A stretch of 64,000 bases of DNA from Streptosporangium subroseum (GTDB taxonomy: Bacteria > Actinomycetota > Actinomycetes > Streptosporangiales > Streptosporangiaceae), in contig NZ_FZOD01000027.1 of the NCBI RefSeq assembly GCF_900188345.1, positions 1 to 64,000 of the forward strand, written 5' to 3'. Under the pieces are notes generated by a model. That model searched no databases and was not told the DNA's origin. It saw only the letters and a program-made list of their open reading frames with translations. Both the position numbers and the translations under genes were made by a program. This document shows, in pieces, positions 6,927 to 15,501 of this stretch (within the stretch, counting starts at the first letter, position 1; the number at the start of each line of letters is the position of its first letter).

Positions 6927-8339
6927 TTGGCCGCTCTTGAACCACGTCGTCGGACCGTCGCTGTCGTCCTGGCCGGCGGCGTCGGCCAGCGTGTCGGCCT
7001 GAACACCCCCAAACAGCTCATCAAGATCGCCGGGAAGGCGATCATCGAGCACACGCTCGCCCTGTTCAACGGCGCCCCGGAGATCGACGAGATCATCGTG
7101 CTGATGACGCCCGGCTTCACCGAGGAGGTGGAGCGGATCGTCGCCCGCAACGGCTTCGGGAAGGTCAGCAAGATCCTGGAAGGCGGGGCGAGCCGCCCCG
7201 ACACCACCTGGCGGGCGCTGAGGGCGCTGGGCGCGCAGGAGTGCGACGTGCTTCTGCACGACGCCGTACGCCCGCTGCTGGAGCCCCGGATCATCACCGA
7301 GTGCGTGGAGGCCCTGAAGGTCTACTCGGCCGTCGACGTGGCGATCCCGAGCTCCGACACGGTCGTGGTGGCCGCCCCCGGACCGCGCGGGGAGATCGTC
7401 AGGGACATCCCCGAACGGTCCAGGCTGCGCCGGGGCCAGACCCCGCAGTGCTTCCGGCTCTCGGTGATCCGTGAAGCCTACGAGCGGGCCTTCGCCGACC
7501 CCGACTTCGACAAGCGGCCTCCCACCGACGACTGCGGCGTGGTGCTGCGCTACCTGCCCGATGTGCCGATCTACATCGTGCCGGGCAGCGAGCACAACAT
7601 GAAGGTCACCCACCCGGTGGACGTGTTCATCGCCGACAAGCTCTTCCAGCTCGCCGCGGGCAGCGCCCCCGCGCACTCCCCCCTCGCCCTCCGCCGGGCC
7701 ATGGAGGGCAGGACCATGGTGGTCTTCGGCGGCAGCTACGGCATCGGCGCCGACGTGGTGGACCTGGCCAAGCGCCACGGCGCCCAGGTGTTCTCCTTCT
7801 CCCGGTCGCTGAACGGGGTGCGCGTCGAGGACGCCCATGCGGTGAAGGACGCGCTCGACGGCACGGCCAAGGAGACCGGGCGGATCGACTACGTGGTCAA
7901 CACCGCGGGCGTGCTGCACATGGGCAAGCTCGGCAAGGTCGACGACGTCACGATCGCCGAGACCGTGGGCGTGAACTACCTCGGCCCCGTCAACATCGCC
8001 AGGGCCGCCATCCCCCACCTCCGCGAGACGCGGGGCCACCTGCTGCTCTACACCTCCTCCTCCTACACGCGGGGCCGGGCCGACTACAGCCTCTACTCCT
8101 CGACGAAGGCCGCCGTGGTCAACCTGACCCAGGCCCTCGCCGACGAGTGGGCCGAGTACGGCGTGCGGGTCAACTGCGTCAATCCGGAACGGACCAGCAC
8201 CCCGATGCGATCCCGCGCCTTCGGGGAAGAACCGGCGCACACCCTTCTCTCACCGCGCGCCGTCGCCCAGACCTCACTGGACGTGCTCATCTCCGACCTG
8301 ACCGGACAGGTGATCGACGTTCGCCTCGACGCGACCTGA
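6927..8339 (+). CDS. Bifunctional D-ribitol-5-phosphate cytidylyltransferase / ribulose-5-phosphate reductase-like protein
   Basis: This 470-aa fusion should make CDP-ribitol, the donor for ribitol-phosphate polymers. Residues about 10-240 are an IspD/TarI-like cytidylyltransferase: VAVVLAGGVGQRVG, TPKQLIKIAG, LLHDAVRPLL, RGQTPQCFRL and NMKVTHPVD. Residues about 260-470 are a short-chain dehydrogenase with FGGSYGIG for NADP(H), NTAGVL, and a YSSTK catalytic pair. The same order occurs in the Bcs1/Acs1-type enzymes of Haemophilus capsules, where the reductase supplies ribitol-5-phosphate. The start is TTG at 6927 with AAGGAAG upstream. The downstream gene is a TagF/TarL-like polymerase, which supports the assignment. 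The polyol could differ from ribitol. Confidence 0.87.
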   Translation: MAALEPRRRTVAVVLAGGVGQRVGLNTPKQLIKIAGKAIIEHTLALFNGAPEIDEIIVLMTPGFTEEVERIVARNGFGKVSKILEGGASRPDTTWRALRALGAQECDVLLHDAVRPLLEPRIITECVEALKVYSAVDVAIPSSDTVVVAAPGPRGEIVRDIPERSRLRRGQTPQCFRLSVIREAYERAFADPDFDKRPPTDDCGVVLRYLPDVPIYIVPGSEHNMKVTHPVDVFIADKLFQLAAGSAPAHSPLALRRAMEGRTMVVFGGSYGIGADVVDLAKRHGAQVFSFSRSLNGVRVEDAHAVKDALDGTAKETGRIDYVVNTAGVLHMGKLGKVDDVTIAETVGVNYLGPVNIARAAIPHLRETRGHLLLYTSSSYTRGRADYSLYSSTKAAVVNLTQALADEWAEYGVRVNCVNPERTSTPMRSRAFGEEPAHTLLSPRAVAQTSLDVLISDLTGQVIDVRLDAT

Positions 8340-8590
8340 CATCCCGGCCGCTCGACATTCACCCTGGCCTGACACCCCGACCGGTCAACGCCCGCCCCGA
8401 CCCGGCACCTCGACCGGTCGACGCTCAACGCGACCCGGCACCTCGACCGGTCAACGCTCGCCGCGACCCGGCACGTCGATTCGCCGACGGCCATCCGACG
8501 TATCCCGACACTTCAGCCGATCCAACGTCCACCCCGACGTAACCCAACACTTCAACTGATCAACATCTACCTCGGTTCAACCCGACACAG
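8335..8590 (+). repeat. Degenerate 33-bp tandem repeat array between CDP-ribitol synthase and polymerase
   Basis: Starting at the stop codon of the CDP-ribitol synthase, about seven units of 33 bp can be laid end to end (8335, 8368, 8401, 8434, 8467, 8500, 8533). The best pair, 8401-8433 and 8434-8466, share CCCGGCACCTCGACCGGTC followed by ACGCT. Outer units are more degraded. The array fills most of the 296-bp spacer. Period 33 equals 11 codons, and frames through it encode 11-aa repeats, but I see no ribosome site supporting translation. Confidence 0.75.
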
Positions 8591-8635
8591 CGCGCCTACC
8601 AGGGCAAACACCGGCACACGGGATACCGTCGGAAG

Positions 8636-10486
8636 ATGACGCGTGACCTTCGCACCCGGTTGGTCGGCGCCGCCGTGCTCGGCTCCTACCCGCTGCTCGT
8701 CGCTGCCGCCCTGTGGCCCCAGCCCTGGCTGTTCCTGGTGTTCTGCGTGATGTCCTACGCGGCGGAGATCGCCGCCAGGCGCGGAGCCCGGCAACTCGTC
8801 GACCTGCTGAGCCAGGCGCACCTGGGCGTCACGCTGCGGTTCGTGATCCGCGAGATGACCGCGATCCTCCTCGTCGCCCGGACGGAGGGCACCGACTCAC
8901 CCTGGTTCATGGCCCTGACCGTCGGGCTGTTCCTCATGCACGGCGTGCGGGCCGTGCAGACCTGGCTGGCGATCTCCTACAACCGCACCCTCAGCCGGCT
9001 GCCGGCGCTGACCCGCAACATCGACGCGGTGAAGATACCGGCTCCGCCCAGGGACATCCTCGTCAACTACCAGGGTCTGCGGTTCCTCTACCTCGACGTG
9101 CTGCCGGTCGGCGGGGCCGCCCTGGGCGCGACGCTCGGCACCGGCTACCAGGGCGCGGCCGGAGCGGCGATCGCGCTGAGCCTGGAGCTCATGGGCGCTC
9201 TCGCCCTCCTGCCCCACCTGCGCAGGGTCCGGCCGCTCAGGGACACGCCCGGCGTGCTGCGGGCGGTCGACGAACACCTCTCGAAATACCGGCCCGAGGT
9301 GGTCCTCTACTTCTCCGGACCGAACGACTCGGCCTACCAGGCCACCATGTGGCTGCGCCCGCTGGAGAGGATCGACCGGCGGGCACTGGTGGTGCTGCGG
9401 GAGCGGGACATGCTCCGGATGCTGGGGGACACCTCGCTGCCGGTGGTCTGCATCCCGTCCGCGGCCGATCTGATGGGCTTCTCGGCGCTCGACACCGCGC
9501 GGCTGTGCCTGTATCCGGCGAATGTCGGCAAGAACATCCACATGCTTCGCATCCGGGGATTGCACGGCGTCTTCGTCGGTCACGGCGACAGCGACAAGGA
9601 GGCGTCGTTCAACCCGTTCACCAAGGTCTACGACGAGGTCTGGGTGGCGGGGCAGGCGGGCCGGGACCGATACATCCGCGCCCAGGTGGGTGTGCGCGAC
9701 GAGAACGTGTACGAGGTGGGACGGCCGCAGCTCAGCGGCGTCAGCGCCCACGGACCCGACCTGCCCTACCGCACCGTCCTCTACGCGCCCACCTGGGAGG
9801 GATGGACCGACGACCTGTTCCACACCTCGATCATCACCATGGGGCCGGGGATCGTCCGCATGCTGCTCGCCCACTCCCCCGAACTCCGGGTGATCTACAA
9901 GCCGCACCCACTGACCGGCTATCGCAACCTGGCCGCGCGCCGCGCACACCAGAAGATCCACGCGCTGCTGGAGAAACGGGAGCTGTCCCGGTCGATGGCC
10001 CGGCACCCCGCGGGCACCGCCCTGGCGATGGCCAGGAACTCCGCCGGGACGGCGCGGTCCATGTCCGGGCACTCCGCCGGCGCCGCCTGGTCGCAGCCGA
10101 TCAGGCACCAGGTCGTCACCGGGCAGGAGCCGCCCCTTTACGACTGCTTCAACCAGGCCGATCTGATGATCACCGACATCTCCAGCGTGGTGGCGGACTT
10201 CATCGCCAGCGGCAAGCCGTACATGGTGACCAACGTGTCGGGAATGCCGGAACGGCTCTTCCGCGAGCGGTATCCGAGCTCGGAGGCCGGTTACCTTCTG
10301 GGCGAGGACCTGGCCGAGCTGTCCGCCGTACTTCAGGCTCTGGAACACGGAGCCGAGGACGTCCTGGCGAGCACCCGGCGCAAGCTGAAGACCTACTTAC
10401 TCGGCCCGGACCACCCGGACGCCATGGCCCGCTTCAACAACGCCGTGAACGACGCCTACAACCGCGCTTCGGCCCGGGGTCGCTGA
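8636..10486 (+). CDS. CDP-glycerol/CDP-ribitol polyol-phosphate transferase (TagF/TarL-like teichoic acid polymerase)
   Basis: This 616-aa enzyme should transfer polyol-phosphate units from a CDP-polyol to a growing chain at the inner membrane face. The first roughly 200 residues have several hydrophobic helices (LVGAAVLGSYPLLVAAALW; LFLVFCVMSYAAEI), unlike minimal TagF. The C-terminal glycerophosphotransferase domain shows VYEVGRPQ, YAPTWEGWTDD, IYKPHPLTGY and the nucleotide-binding MITDISSVVADFIASGKP. Between the KPHP motif and the last motif sits an unusual three-unit 11-aa repeat (residues about 452-484). It follows the CDP-ribitol synthase after the repeat-filled spacer and converges on a glycosyltransferase gene. 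Ribitol is the likely polyol from context; glycerol is possible. Confidence 0.87.
   Translation: MTRDLRTRLVGAAVLGSYPLLVAAALWPQPWLFLVFCVMSYAAEIAARRGARQLVDLLSQAHLGVTLRFVIREMTAILLVARTEGTDSPWFMALTVGLFLMHGVRAVQTWLAISYNRTLSRLPALTRNIDAVKIPAPPRDILVNYQGLRFLYLDVLPVGGAALGATLGTGYQGAAGAAIALSLELMGALALLPHLRRVRPLRDTPGVLRAVDEHLSKYRPEVVLYFSGPNDSAYQATMWLRPLERIDRRALVVLRERDMLRMLGDTSLPVVCIPSAADLMGFSALDTARLCLYPANVGKNIHMLRIRGLHGVFVGHGDSDKEASFNPFTKVYDEVWVAGQAGRDRYIRAQVGVRDENVYEVGRPQLSGVSAHGPDLPYRTVLYAPTWEGWTDDLFHTSIITMGPGIVRMLLAHSPELRVIYKPHPLTGYRNLAARRAHQKIHALLEKRELSRSMARHPAGTALAMARNSAGTARSMSGHSAGAAWSQPIRHQVVTGQEPPLYDCFNQADLMITDISSVVADFIASGKPYMVTNVSGMPERLFRERYPSSEAGYLLGEDLAELSAVLQALEHGAEDVLASTRRKLKTYLLGPDHPDAMARFNNAVNDAYNRASARGR
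9989..10087 (+). repeat. In-frame 3 x 33-bp tandem repeat inside the polymerase gene
   Basis: Units at 9989-10021, 10022-10054 and 10055-10087 encode RSMARHPAGTA, LAMARNSAGTA and RSMSGHSAGAA. They lie between the two C-terminal catalytic motifs, so this is probably a surface loop expansion. The unit length equals that of the intergenic array at 8335-8590, and both share the word CCCGGCACC. Confidence 0.85.
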
Positions 10487-10535
10487 ATCCGGTGAACCGG
10501 CCTCCACCGCGATCAGGCGGCCGCCTCCGCCTCTG

Positions 10536-10643
10536 CGGCTCGAACCCGCACACCGGCTCCTGACCGCGGGTCAGCCGTCCGCTTCCCCGTCCACGGCTCG
10601 AACCCGGCACGCCGGCTCCTGAGCGCGGGTCAGCCGGCCGCCT
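10536..10643. repeat. Imperfect direct repeat (two copies, 58-59 bp apart) spanning the glycosyltransferase 3' end
   Basis: CGGCTCGAACCCG begins at 10536 and again at 10594. Each copy continues through a CACxCCGGCTCCTGA(C/G)CGCGGGTCAGCCG stretch. The second copy contains the last codons and stop of the minus-strand glycosyltransferase (stop at 10630). Thus the gene end and its hairpin seem to have been duplicated into the convergent spacer. Confidence 0.75.
10552..10578. terminator. Hairpin in the convergent spacer, possible bidirectional terminator
   Basis: CTGACC at 10558-10563 pairs with GGTCAG at 10567-10572 around a GCG loop, and a bulged CGG/CCG extends the stem. It sits between the ends of the polymerase (10486) and the glycosyltransferase (10630). 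There is no T tract, so the terminator role is inferred from position. The second repeat copy has a weaker version. Confidence 0.45.
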
Positions 10644-11685
10644 TGGCGGGCTTGCCGAGCTTCTTCGGGCTCGTCAGGAAGCCCCAGCCCCACGACATGT
10701 GCATGGTGACGTACACCAGCGGCAGCCGCAGGAGCGCGGCGGTGGGCAGGCCGCTGCCGGTCACCGCGGAGCCGGCCAGGATCGCCGCCACATAGCCGCC
10801 GGGGATCAGCAGGCCGGGCCAGAAGAACGGGGAGACGAGCAGACCGGCGAGTATGGCCAGCACCGCCGCGGGGGGCGCGAGATAGCGCAGGTTGATCGTG
10901 CCCTCGTGGGTGCGGGCGACGACCCTCCGCCAGCGGCCGTAGTGGAAATACTGCTTGGCGAGGGCCTTGACGCTGGGTCTCGGCCGGTAGGAGACGCGCA
11001 TCCGGGGCTGGAACCAGACCAGGCCTCCCGTCTCGCGGATGCGGTGGTTCATCTCCCAGTCCTGGGCCCGCTGGAAGTGCTCGTCGTAGCCACCGACCCG
11101 CTCCAGCGCCTCGCGGCGGAACACGCCGAGATAGACCGTGTCCGCCGGACCCGCGGTGCCCCCGGTGTGGAACCGGGCGCCGCCGACACCGATCTTGGAG
11201 GTCATGGCGCGGGCCACGGCCTGCTCGAACGGCGTGACGCCTTCGGCGGCCATGACACCGCCGACGTTGTCGGCGCCGGTCTCCGCGAGGGTCTCCACCG
11301 CGATCTGGAGATAGTCCTCGGGAAGCATGGCGTGGCCGTCCACCCTGGCGATGATCCCGTTGCGGGACGCACCGATGGCGGCGTTGAGGGCATTGGGAGT
11401 GCGTCCGGTCGGGTTGGGGACCACGACCACGCGGGGATCCTCGGCGGCGATCGCGTCGGCGACCTCCTGGGTGCGATCCCGGGAGGGTCCGATCGCGAGC
11501 ACGACCTCGATCGGGCCTGAGTATCGCTGCGACAGGACCTGTCGCACCGCCTCCCGTAGATGGCGCTCCTCGTTCAGCACCGGGATGACGATGGAAATGG
11601 GGGGCCAGACACGTGCCTCGGGAGATGTCTCGGGAGACGACGCCGGCGCGGGCGAGTCGGGGAACTGCTTCATGGCGTCGCTCAC
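10630..11685 (-). CDS. Glycosyltransferase family 2, ExoA-like, membrane-anchored
   Basis: This 351-aa protein has a GT-A domain followed by C-terminal membrane helices, as in succinoglycan-type ExoA enzymes. The N-terminal motif is ISIVIPVLNEERHLREAV, then IIARVDGHAMLPEDY with the metal-binding DGH, and RAQDWEMNHRIRE for the catalytic acidic residues. AAVLAILAGLLVSPFFW and VAAILAGSAV are membrane segments, followed by a basic tail ending KKLGKPAKAAG. It diverges from the LCP gene (82-bp spacer) and converges on the polymerase, so it likely glycosylates the polymer or its linkage unit. The acceptor and donor are unknown. Confidence 0.85.
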   Translation of the reverse strand: MSDAMKQFPDSPAPASSPETSPEARVWPPISIVIPVLNEERHLREAVRQVLSQRYSGPIEVVLAIGPSRDRTQEVADAIAAEDPRVVVVPNPTGRTPNALNAAIGASRNGIIARVDGHAMLPEDYLQIAVETLAETGADNVGGVMAAEGVTPFEQAVARAMTSKIGVGGARFHTGGTAGPADTVYLGVFRREALERVGGYDEHFQRAQDWEMNHRIRETGGLVWFQPRMRVSYRPRPSVKALAKQYFHYGRWRRVVARTHEGTINLRYLAPPAAVLAILAGLLVSPFFWPGLLIPGGYVAAILAGSAVTGSGLPTAALLRLPLVYVTMHMSWGWGFLTSPKKLGKPAKAAG

Positions 11686-11767
11686 GCTACTGTACGAACG
11701 GGTACCTCATCGACCGCTGGAGCCTAGGGGGCCACGCATGCGCGACCCGGAAGAGGAGGACTCGGGT

Positions 11768-13234
11768 GTGCAGGTGGGCGGCGACGCCTACGGTACCGTC
11801 CGGGTGAGCCCGAGGCGTGAGCGCAGATCCGTCAGGGGAGCGCGTTCCCGGCGACGCGGACTGTTCCTCGCCGGTGCGCTCTCGTGCGCGGTTCTGGGCG
11901 GTTCCGGAGTGTCATGGGCACTGACCAACTACGTGACGACCACGATCAAGTCGGTCGACGCGGGCGTGGCGGGATCGCAGTCCACCGGTGCCATGAACAT
12001 CCTGGTCGTCGGTGTGGACAAGCGTGACGACCTCACCCGCCGCCAGCAGAACGAGCTCAAGCTGGGCCGCGAGGTCGGCCAGCGGACCGACACCATGATG
12101 GTGCTCCACCTGTCGGAGGACCACACCAAGGTCACCGTGGTCAGCCTCCCCCGCGACACCTGGACGACGATTCCCGGCCAGGGCCTGCACAAGCTCAACG
12201 CCGCCTACCAGTTCGGCGGCCCGAAGCTCACCGTGCAGGCCGTGCAGGACGCCACCGGGCTGACCCTCCACCACTACGTCGAGGTCAACGTGCTCGGCTT
12301 CATCGGCGTGGTCGACTCGCTCGGCGGCGTCTCGGTCTGCACTCCGGTAGCGATCAACGACCCCAAGACCGCGCTCATGCTCCAGCCCGGCACCTACTCC
12401 CTCAACGGCGTCAGGGCCCTCGCCTACGCCCGCACCCGGGCCACCGCGCGCTCCGACCTGGACCGCATCGATCGCCAGCAACAGGTCATCTCAGCCCTGC
12501 TGAACCAGGCTCTGAGCGGCGGCACACTGGCCAACCCGGTCAAGCTCGCCTCCTTCGTCAACACCACCCTCGGCACGCTCCAGGTGGACGACATGCTCCG
12601 CAAGGACCTGCTCGGCCTCGCCGACCAGCTCAAGAACGTCTCCACCGACGACGTGGCCTTCGCCACCGTCCCGCTCGCCGACGTCGACTACAAGACGCCG
12701 ACCGGCGAGTCCGCCGTGCTCTGGGACAAGACGGGGGCCAAGGAGTTGTTCCGCCGGATCGCCGCCGACGAGACGCTCACCAAACCCGCCGCGCCGACGC
12801 CCACCCCGACTCCGACTCCGGCGGCCTCCCCCTCGACCACCCCGCTGACCGTGCCGCCCGCGCGGATCGCCGTCAGGGTGCTCAACGGCACCACGATCAC
12901 CGGCCTGGGCGCGCAGACGAGAGCCGACCTGCAGAGGGTCGGATTCCTCGTCCCCGAAACCCCCGGCAACACCCCGGTGAAGGATTTCAAGGAGACGGTC
13001 GTCCGGTACGGCCCCGGCCGCGAGGACTCGGCCCGGACCGTGGCCGCCGCACTTCCCGGGGCTGACCTGCGCCTGATGGAGACCCTCGGCGACCGGATCG
13101 AAGTGGTCGTCGGCCAGAAGCATCCGACGGCCAAGAAGGTCACCGTGAAAGAGACCGCCGTCCCCGCGCCGAGCGCCTCTCCCACGGCCTCCCCCACGGC
13201 CAAGACCGCCACCCAGAACATCTGCAAAAAATGA
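11768..13234 (+). CDS. LytR-CpsA-Psr (LCP) family cell wall polymer ligase with LytR_C domain
   Basis: LCP proteins transfer teichoic acid or other polyprenyl-linked glycopolymers onto peptidoglycan at the outer membrane face. This 488-aa protein has a basic cytoplasmic N terminus, one membrane anchor (LFLAGALSCAVLGGSGVSWAL), and the LCP core: NILVVGVDKRD, RTDTMMVLHL, VVSLPRDTW, LGGVSV and YARTRATARSDLDRIDRQ with its phosphate-binding Arg residues. A Pro/Thr linker precedes a LytR_C domain (IAVRVLNGT), then an Ala/Pro/Ser tail. GTG 11768 is preferred because AGGAGGA lies 7 bases upstream; ATG 11738 with a G-rich site would add ten acidic residues. It ends at a strong terminator and completes the polymer cluster. 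Confidence 0.92.
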   Translation: MQVGGDAYGTVRVSPRRERRSVRGARSRRRGLFLAGALSCAVLGGSGVSWALTNYVTTTIKSVDAGVAGSQSTGAMNILVVGVDKRDDLTRRQQNELKLGREVGQRTDTMMVLHLSEDHTKVTVVSLPRDTWTTIPGQGLHKLNAAYQFGGPKLTVQAVQDATGLTLHHYVEVNVLGFIGVVDSLGGVSVCTPVAINDPKTALMLQPGTYSLNGVRALAYARTRATARSDLDRIDRQQQVISALLNQALSGGTLANPVKLASFVNTTLGTLQVDDMLRKDLLGLADQLKNVSTDDVAFATVPLADVDYKTPTGESAVLWDKTGAKELFRRIAADETLTKPAAPTPTPTPTPAASPSTTPLTVPPARIAVRVLNGTTITGLGAQTRADLQRVGFLVPETPGNTPVKDFKETVVRYGPGREDSARTVAAALPGADLRLMETLGDRIEVVVGQKHPTAKKVTVKETAVPAPSASPTASPTAKTATQNICKK

Positions 13235-13263
13235 TCGGACGGTCTCTCTGATCCGCGCGAACG

Positions 13264-13292
13264 ACCCGGCTCACCTGTCGAGCCGGGTTTTT
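13264..13292 (+). terminator. Rho-independent terminator after the LCP gene
   Basis: ACCCGGCTC at 13264-13272 pairs perfectly with GAGCCGGGT at 13280-13288 around a 7-base loop and is followed by a T run to 13292. It lies 30 bp beyond the LCP stop, an unusually classical terminator for this high-GC DNA. Confidence 0.92.
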
Positions 13293-13576
13293 GTCATGTG
13301 TCATCGCCTCCCGGTGCGATGCGCCCTGGCTCTTTTGACGTGAGGCGATCGTGGAAGTGACGTCGTAACCGGGGCCTGTCGGTCAGCCACTCGATCGCAC
13401 GATGGCCCCGCGCGAAAGGGAGCCCGTCAAGTCCTGCCGGAAGTCCTCCCCCGCCCCGTGGCCGTCCGTGACGGAACCGGCGTGTCCGCTCCGCAGGGCC
13501 GACGCGCTCTGAGACGCGTTTGTGATCAAGGTTCGGCAGGATTCCATTTCCCGTACCGGGCTGAGAGGAAGTCACC

Positions 13577-14404
13577 GTGAAGCGAGTGATCGCGGGCATC
13601 GCCGCGGCCATGGTCACCATGTCCGTGGCCGCCACACCTGTCCAGGCGGCCACCGCGGATCCGGTCAAGGCGTTGAAGAGCCGGTTCGGCGCGGGCAAGG
13701 GGGTGAAGTTCACCGACGTCGCCACCCTGGTCGAGTTCACCGGGAACACGTCCTTCCTCAAGCGCACCGGTTCCTTCCAGTTCGGCAGGAGCGGGATCGT
13801 CGCCTCCGATGTCAGTGCGAAGCTCACCACCAGCGAGATCTCCGCGATACCCAGCAGCCTCTCGTGGAGCCTGGACAGGCCGGAGCGGACGATCAGGATC
13901 GGCACCACCAGCTACTACTCCGGCGGCCCCTGGGCGCCGCCGAAGGGCAAGACCTGGATCAAGCACCCGCACGGCATGAACGCCGGCTTCAGCGGCTGGT
14001 ACGGCCAGCTGGTGAACGTGGCCGAGCCGGCGACCCTGAAGACCCTGATCACGAAGGGGAAGCGAACGGGGCGCACCTACGCGGGCACGATCAGCTTCGG
14101 CGCGCTGGAGAAGATCTCCCCCTGGATGCGGAGCGCCAGCCTCGCCGGGGTGTCCAAGAACGACAGGACCGCGGTGCTGCGCTTCAGACTCACCCTGGGC
14201 TCCGATCAGCTCCCTCAGCGACTGGTCACCGTTTATTCGGGGGGGACCCACATCAGTGCGGCGGTAGCGGAGGACAGGCAGGTCAGCGTTGAGACCCGTT
14301 ACACCGGGTGGGGAAGCCGGGTGACCGTCAAGGCGCCTCCGGCGAGCAAGGTGGAGAACATGGGAGAGCGCGAACCACTCGCCCGCGGCGGCGGCCGGGG
14401 CTAG
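13577..14404 (+). CDS. Secreted protein of unknown function
   Basis: This 275-aa protein has a clear Sec signal peptide (MKRVIAGIAAAMVTMSV then AATPVQAA, likely cleavage after AQA-type Ala at about residue 25). The mature part is rich in beta-type segments, with a repeated VKFTDVATLVEFTG/GSFQFGRSGIVASDVS pattern and an SYYSGGPWAPPKGKTWIKH motif. It resembles actinomycete exported proteins that bind lipids or ligands, but I cannot name a family. The C terminus ends in an Arg/Gly-rich tail. A GAGAGGAAG site lies 7 bases upstream of the ATG. It stands alone between the LCP terminator and the STAS gene. Confidence 0.75.
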   Translation: MKRVIAGIAAAMVTMSVAATPVQAATADPVKALKSRFGAGKGVKFTDVATLVEFTGNTSFLKRTGSFQFGRSGIVASDVSAKLTTSEISAIPSSLSWSLDRPERTIRIGTTSYYSGGPWAPPKGKTWIKHPHGMNAGFSGWYGQLVNVAEPATLKTLITKGKRTGRTYAGTISFGALEKISPWMRSASLAGVSKNDRTAVLRFRLTLGSDQLPQRLVTVYSGGTHISAAVAEDRQVSVETRYTGWGSRVTVKAPPASKVENMGEREPLARGGGRG

Positions 14405-14649
14405 TCAGCCGAGAGCTCGCGCCCAGAGCCCCGCGGTCTGCCGCGATCCATGCCGCGTCATGCTCGAAGGCGTCTGATCGTGCCCTGACGGGCCGGCGGA
14501 GACCGCAGGTGACCTGGGCGCGCCCCGAAGAGATCGGCAGGAGCGCTCCGCCGAGATCGCGGCGTTCTCTGCCGCGCACCTGCAAAAAGTGAGCCGGGCG
14601 CATAACAGGCCTCCGTCAGGGCAGGTAAGCCCGCACGGAGGTGGTGATC

Positions 14650-15000
14650 GTGATCTCAACATTCGATGTTCAGACGTGGCGTGATGGTCCCAGCACCGTC
14701 GTGCAGGCGACGGGTGAGCTGGACATGTCGGTCGCTCCACGGCTCCGTGCGGGAATCGACCGCGCCCTCGAAGATTCCGGCCACCCGTCCCTGGTGGTGG
14801 ATCTGACCGGGGTGCCGTTCTGCGACTCGGTGGGCCTGGGCATTCTGGTGGGCACGCTCACCCGGGTCAGGGAGGCGGGCGGGCATCTCATCCTGGTGGT
14901 GAGCCCCGGCATGATCACCCATCTGCTGACGATCACCAATCTCGACCGGCACTTCGAGACGTGCGGCAGCCTGAGCGAGGCTCTCGACGCCGTCGCCTGA
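14650..15000 (+). CDS. STAS-domain anti-sigma factor antagonist
   Basis: This 116-aa single STAS domain protein is of the SpoIIAA/RsbV kind, which binds an anti-sigma kinase when its serine is unphosphorylated and so frees a sigma factor. The conserved segment VVDLTGVPFCDSVGLGILVG holds the phosphorylatable Ser after Asp, and VVQATGELDMSVAPRLR is the usual N-terminal strand-helix. GTG 14650 is chosen because GGAGG lies 8 bases upstream; the preceding in-frame GTGs touch that site. No kinase partner is adjacent, though an RsbW-like ATPase lies at 40.9-41.6 kb. A second STAS gene follows at 15502. Confidence 0.88.
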   Translation: MISTFDVQTWRDGPSTVVQATGELDMSVAPRLRAGIDRALEDSGHPSLVVDLTGVPFCDSVGLGILVGTLTRVREAGGHLILVVSPGMITHLLTITNLDRHFETCGSLSEALDAVA

Positions 15001-15501
15001 GCTGCCCCCGCCTTTCCGGCCACCCTTCCCCACTCCCACGGACCCGGCCGTCTTCGCGGGCTCTCATAGGACTACAAGCGGCCCCGGCCGCCTTCGCGGG
15101 CTCAAGCGGGCCTCAGGGGTCGGCGAGCCGACCTCCACGGGAGCCGTGACCGCTTCACGGCCGTCAATGCGGCTTCATTTCCGCAGGTCACGAGCATTTC
15201 CTCCACGCTTCTTCACCGCTCCGGGGCAGCCGGGTAAGGAGACATCGAATCCGGTGTCAGCCGCATTTCCACGAATGACTAGCAGATATCCGGCTTGGCA
15301 CTTACACTTCGCTTCGAAGTCACAGCATTACGGAAAGCGACAAACTGCACCACCGGGAAGTAGCGCGAGCATCGCGACCTCAAGCCGTTCGGACCGCGCG
15401 GCGTCGATGCGATGTGGCAGGGAACGCCGCGAGCTGAAATCAGGCCTTCGAGCGCCCCAGCCGGGCACGGATCTCTGTGATGCCTGCAGGGGAAGTGGGC
15501 G
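15001..15501. other. 501-bp intergenic region between the two STAS genes
   Basis: I see no supported gene here. A 21-bp sequence, CCCGGCCGTCTTCGCGGGCTC at 15043-15063, recurs with one mismatch at 15083-15103. From about 15200 to 15400 the base composition becomes less GC-rich (for example CATTACGGAAAGCGACAAAC), as expected for a promoter region serving the second STAS gene. Confidence 0.5.

Noticed and set aside
6888..8240. A 450-codon open frame antisense to the CDP-ribitol synthase
   Set aside because: Its translation is low-complexity Gly/Arg/His/Val typical of the antisense phase of GC-rich genes. The plus strand encodes a clear two-domain enzyme.
8147..8542. An 11-aa-repeat protein encoded through the 33-bp array
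   Set aside because: There is no ribosome site, it starts inside the upstream gene, and the repeats are explained by the DNA period of 33.
8335..8590. Possible CRISPR array from regularly spaced repeats
   Set aside because: The units are contiguous 33-bp tandem copies without unique spacers and no cas genes are near.
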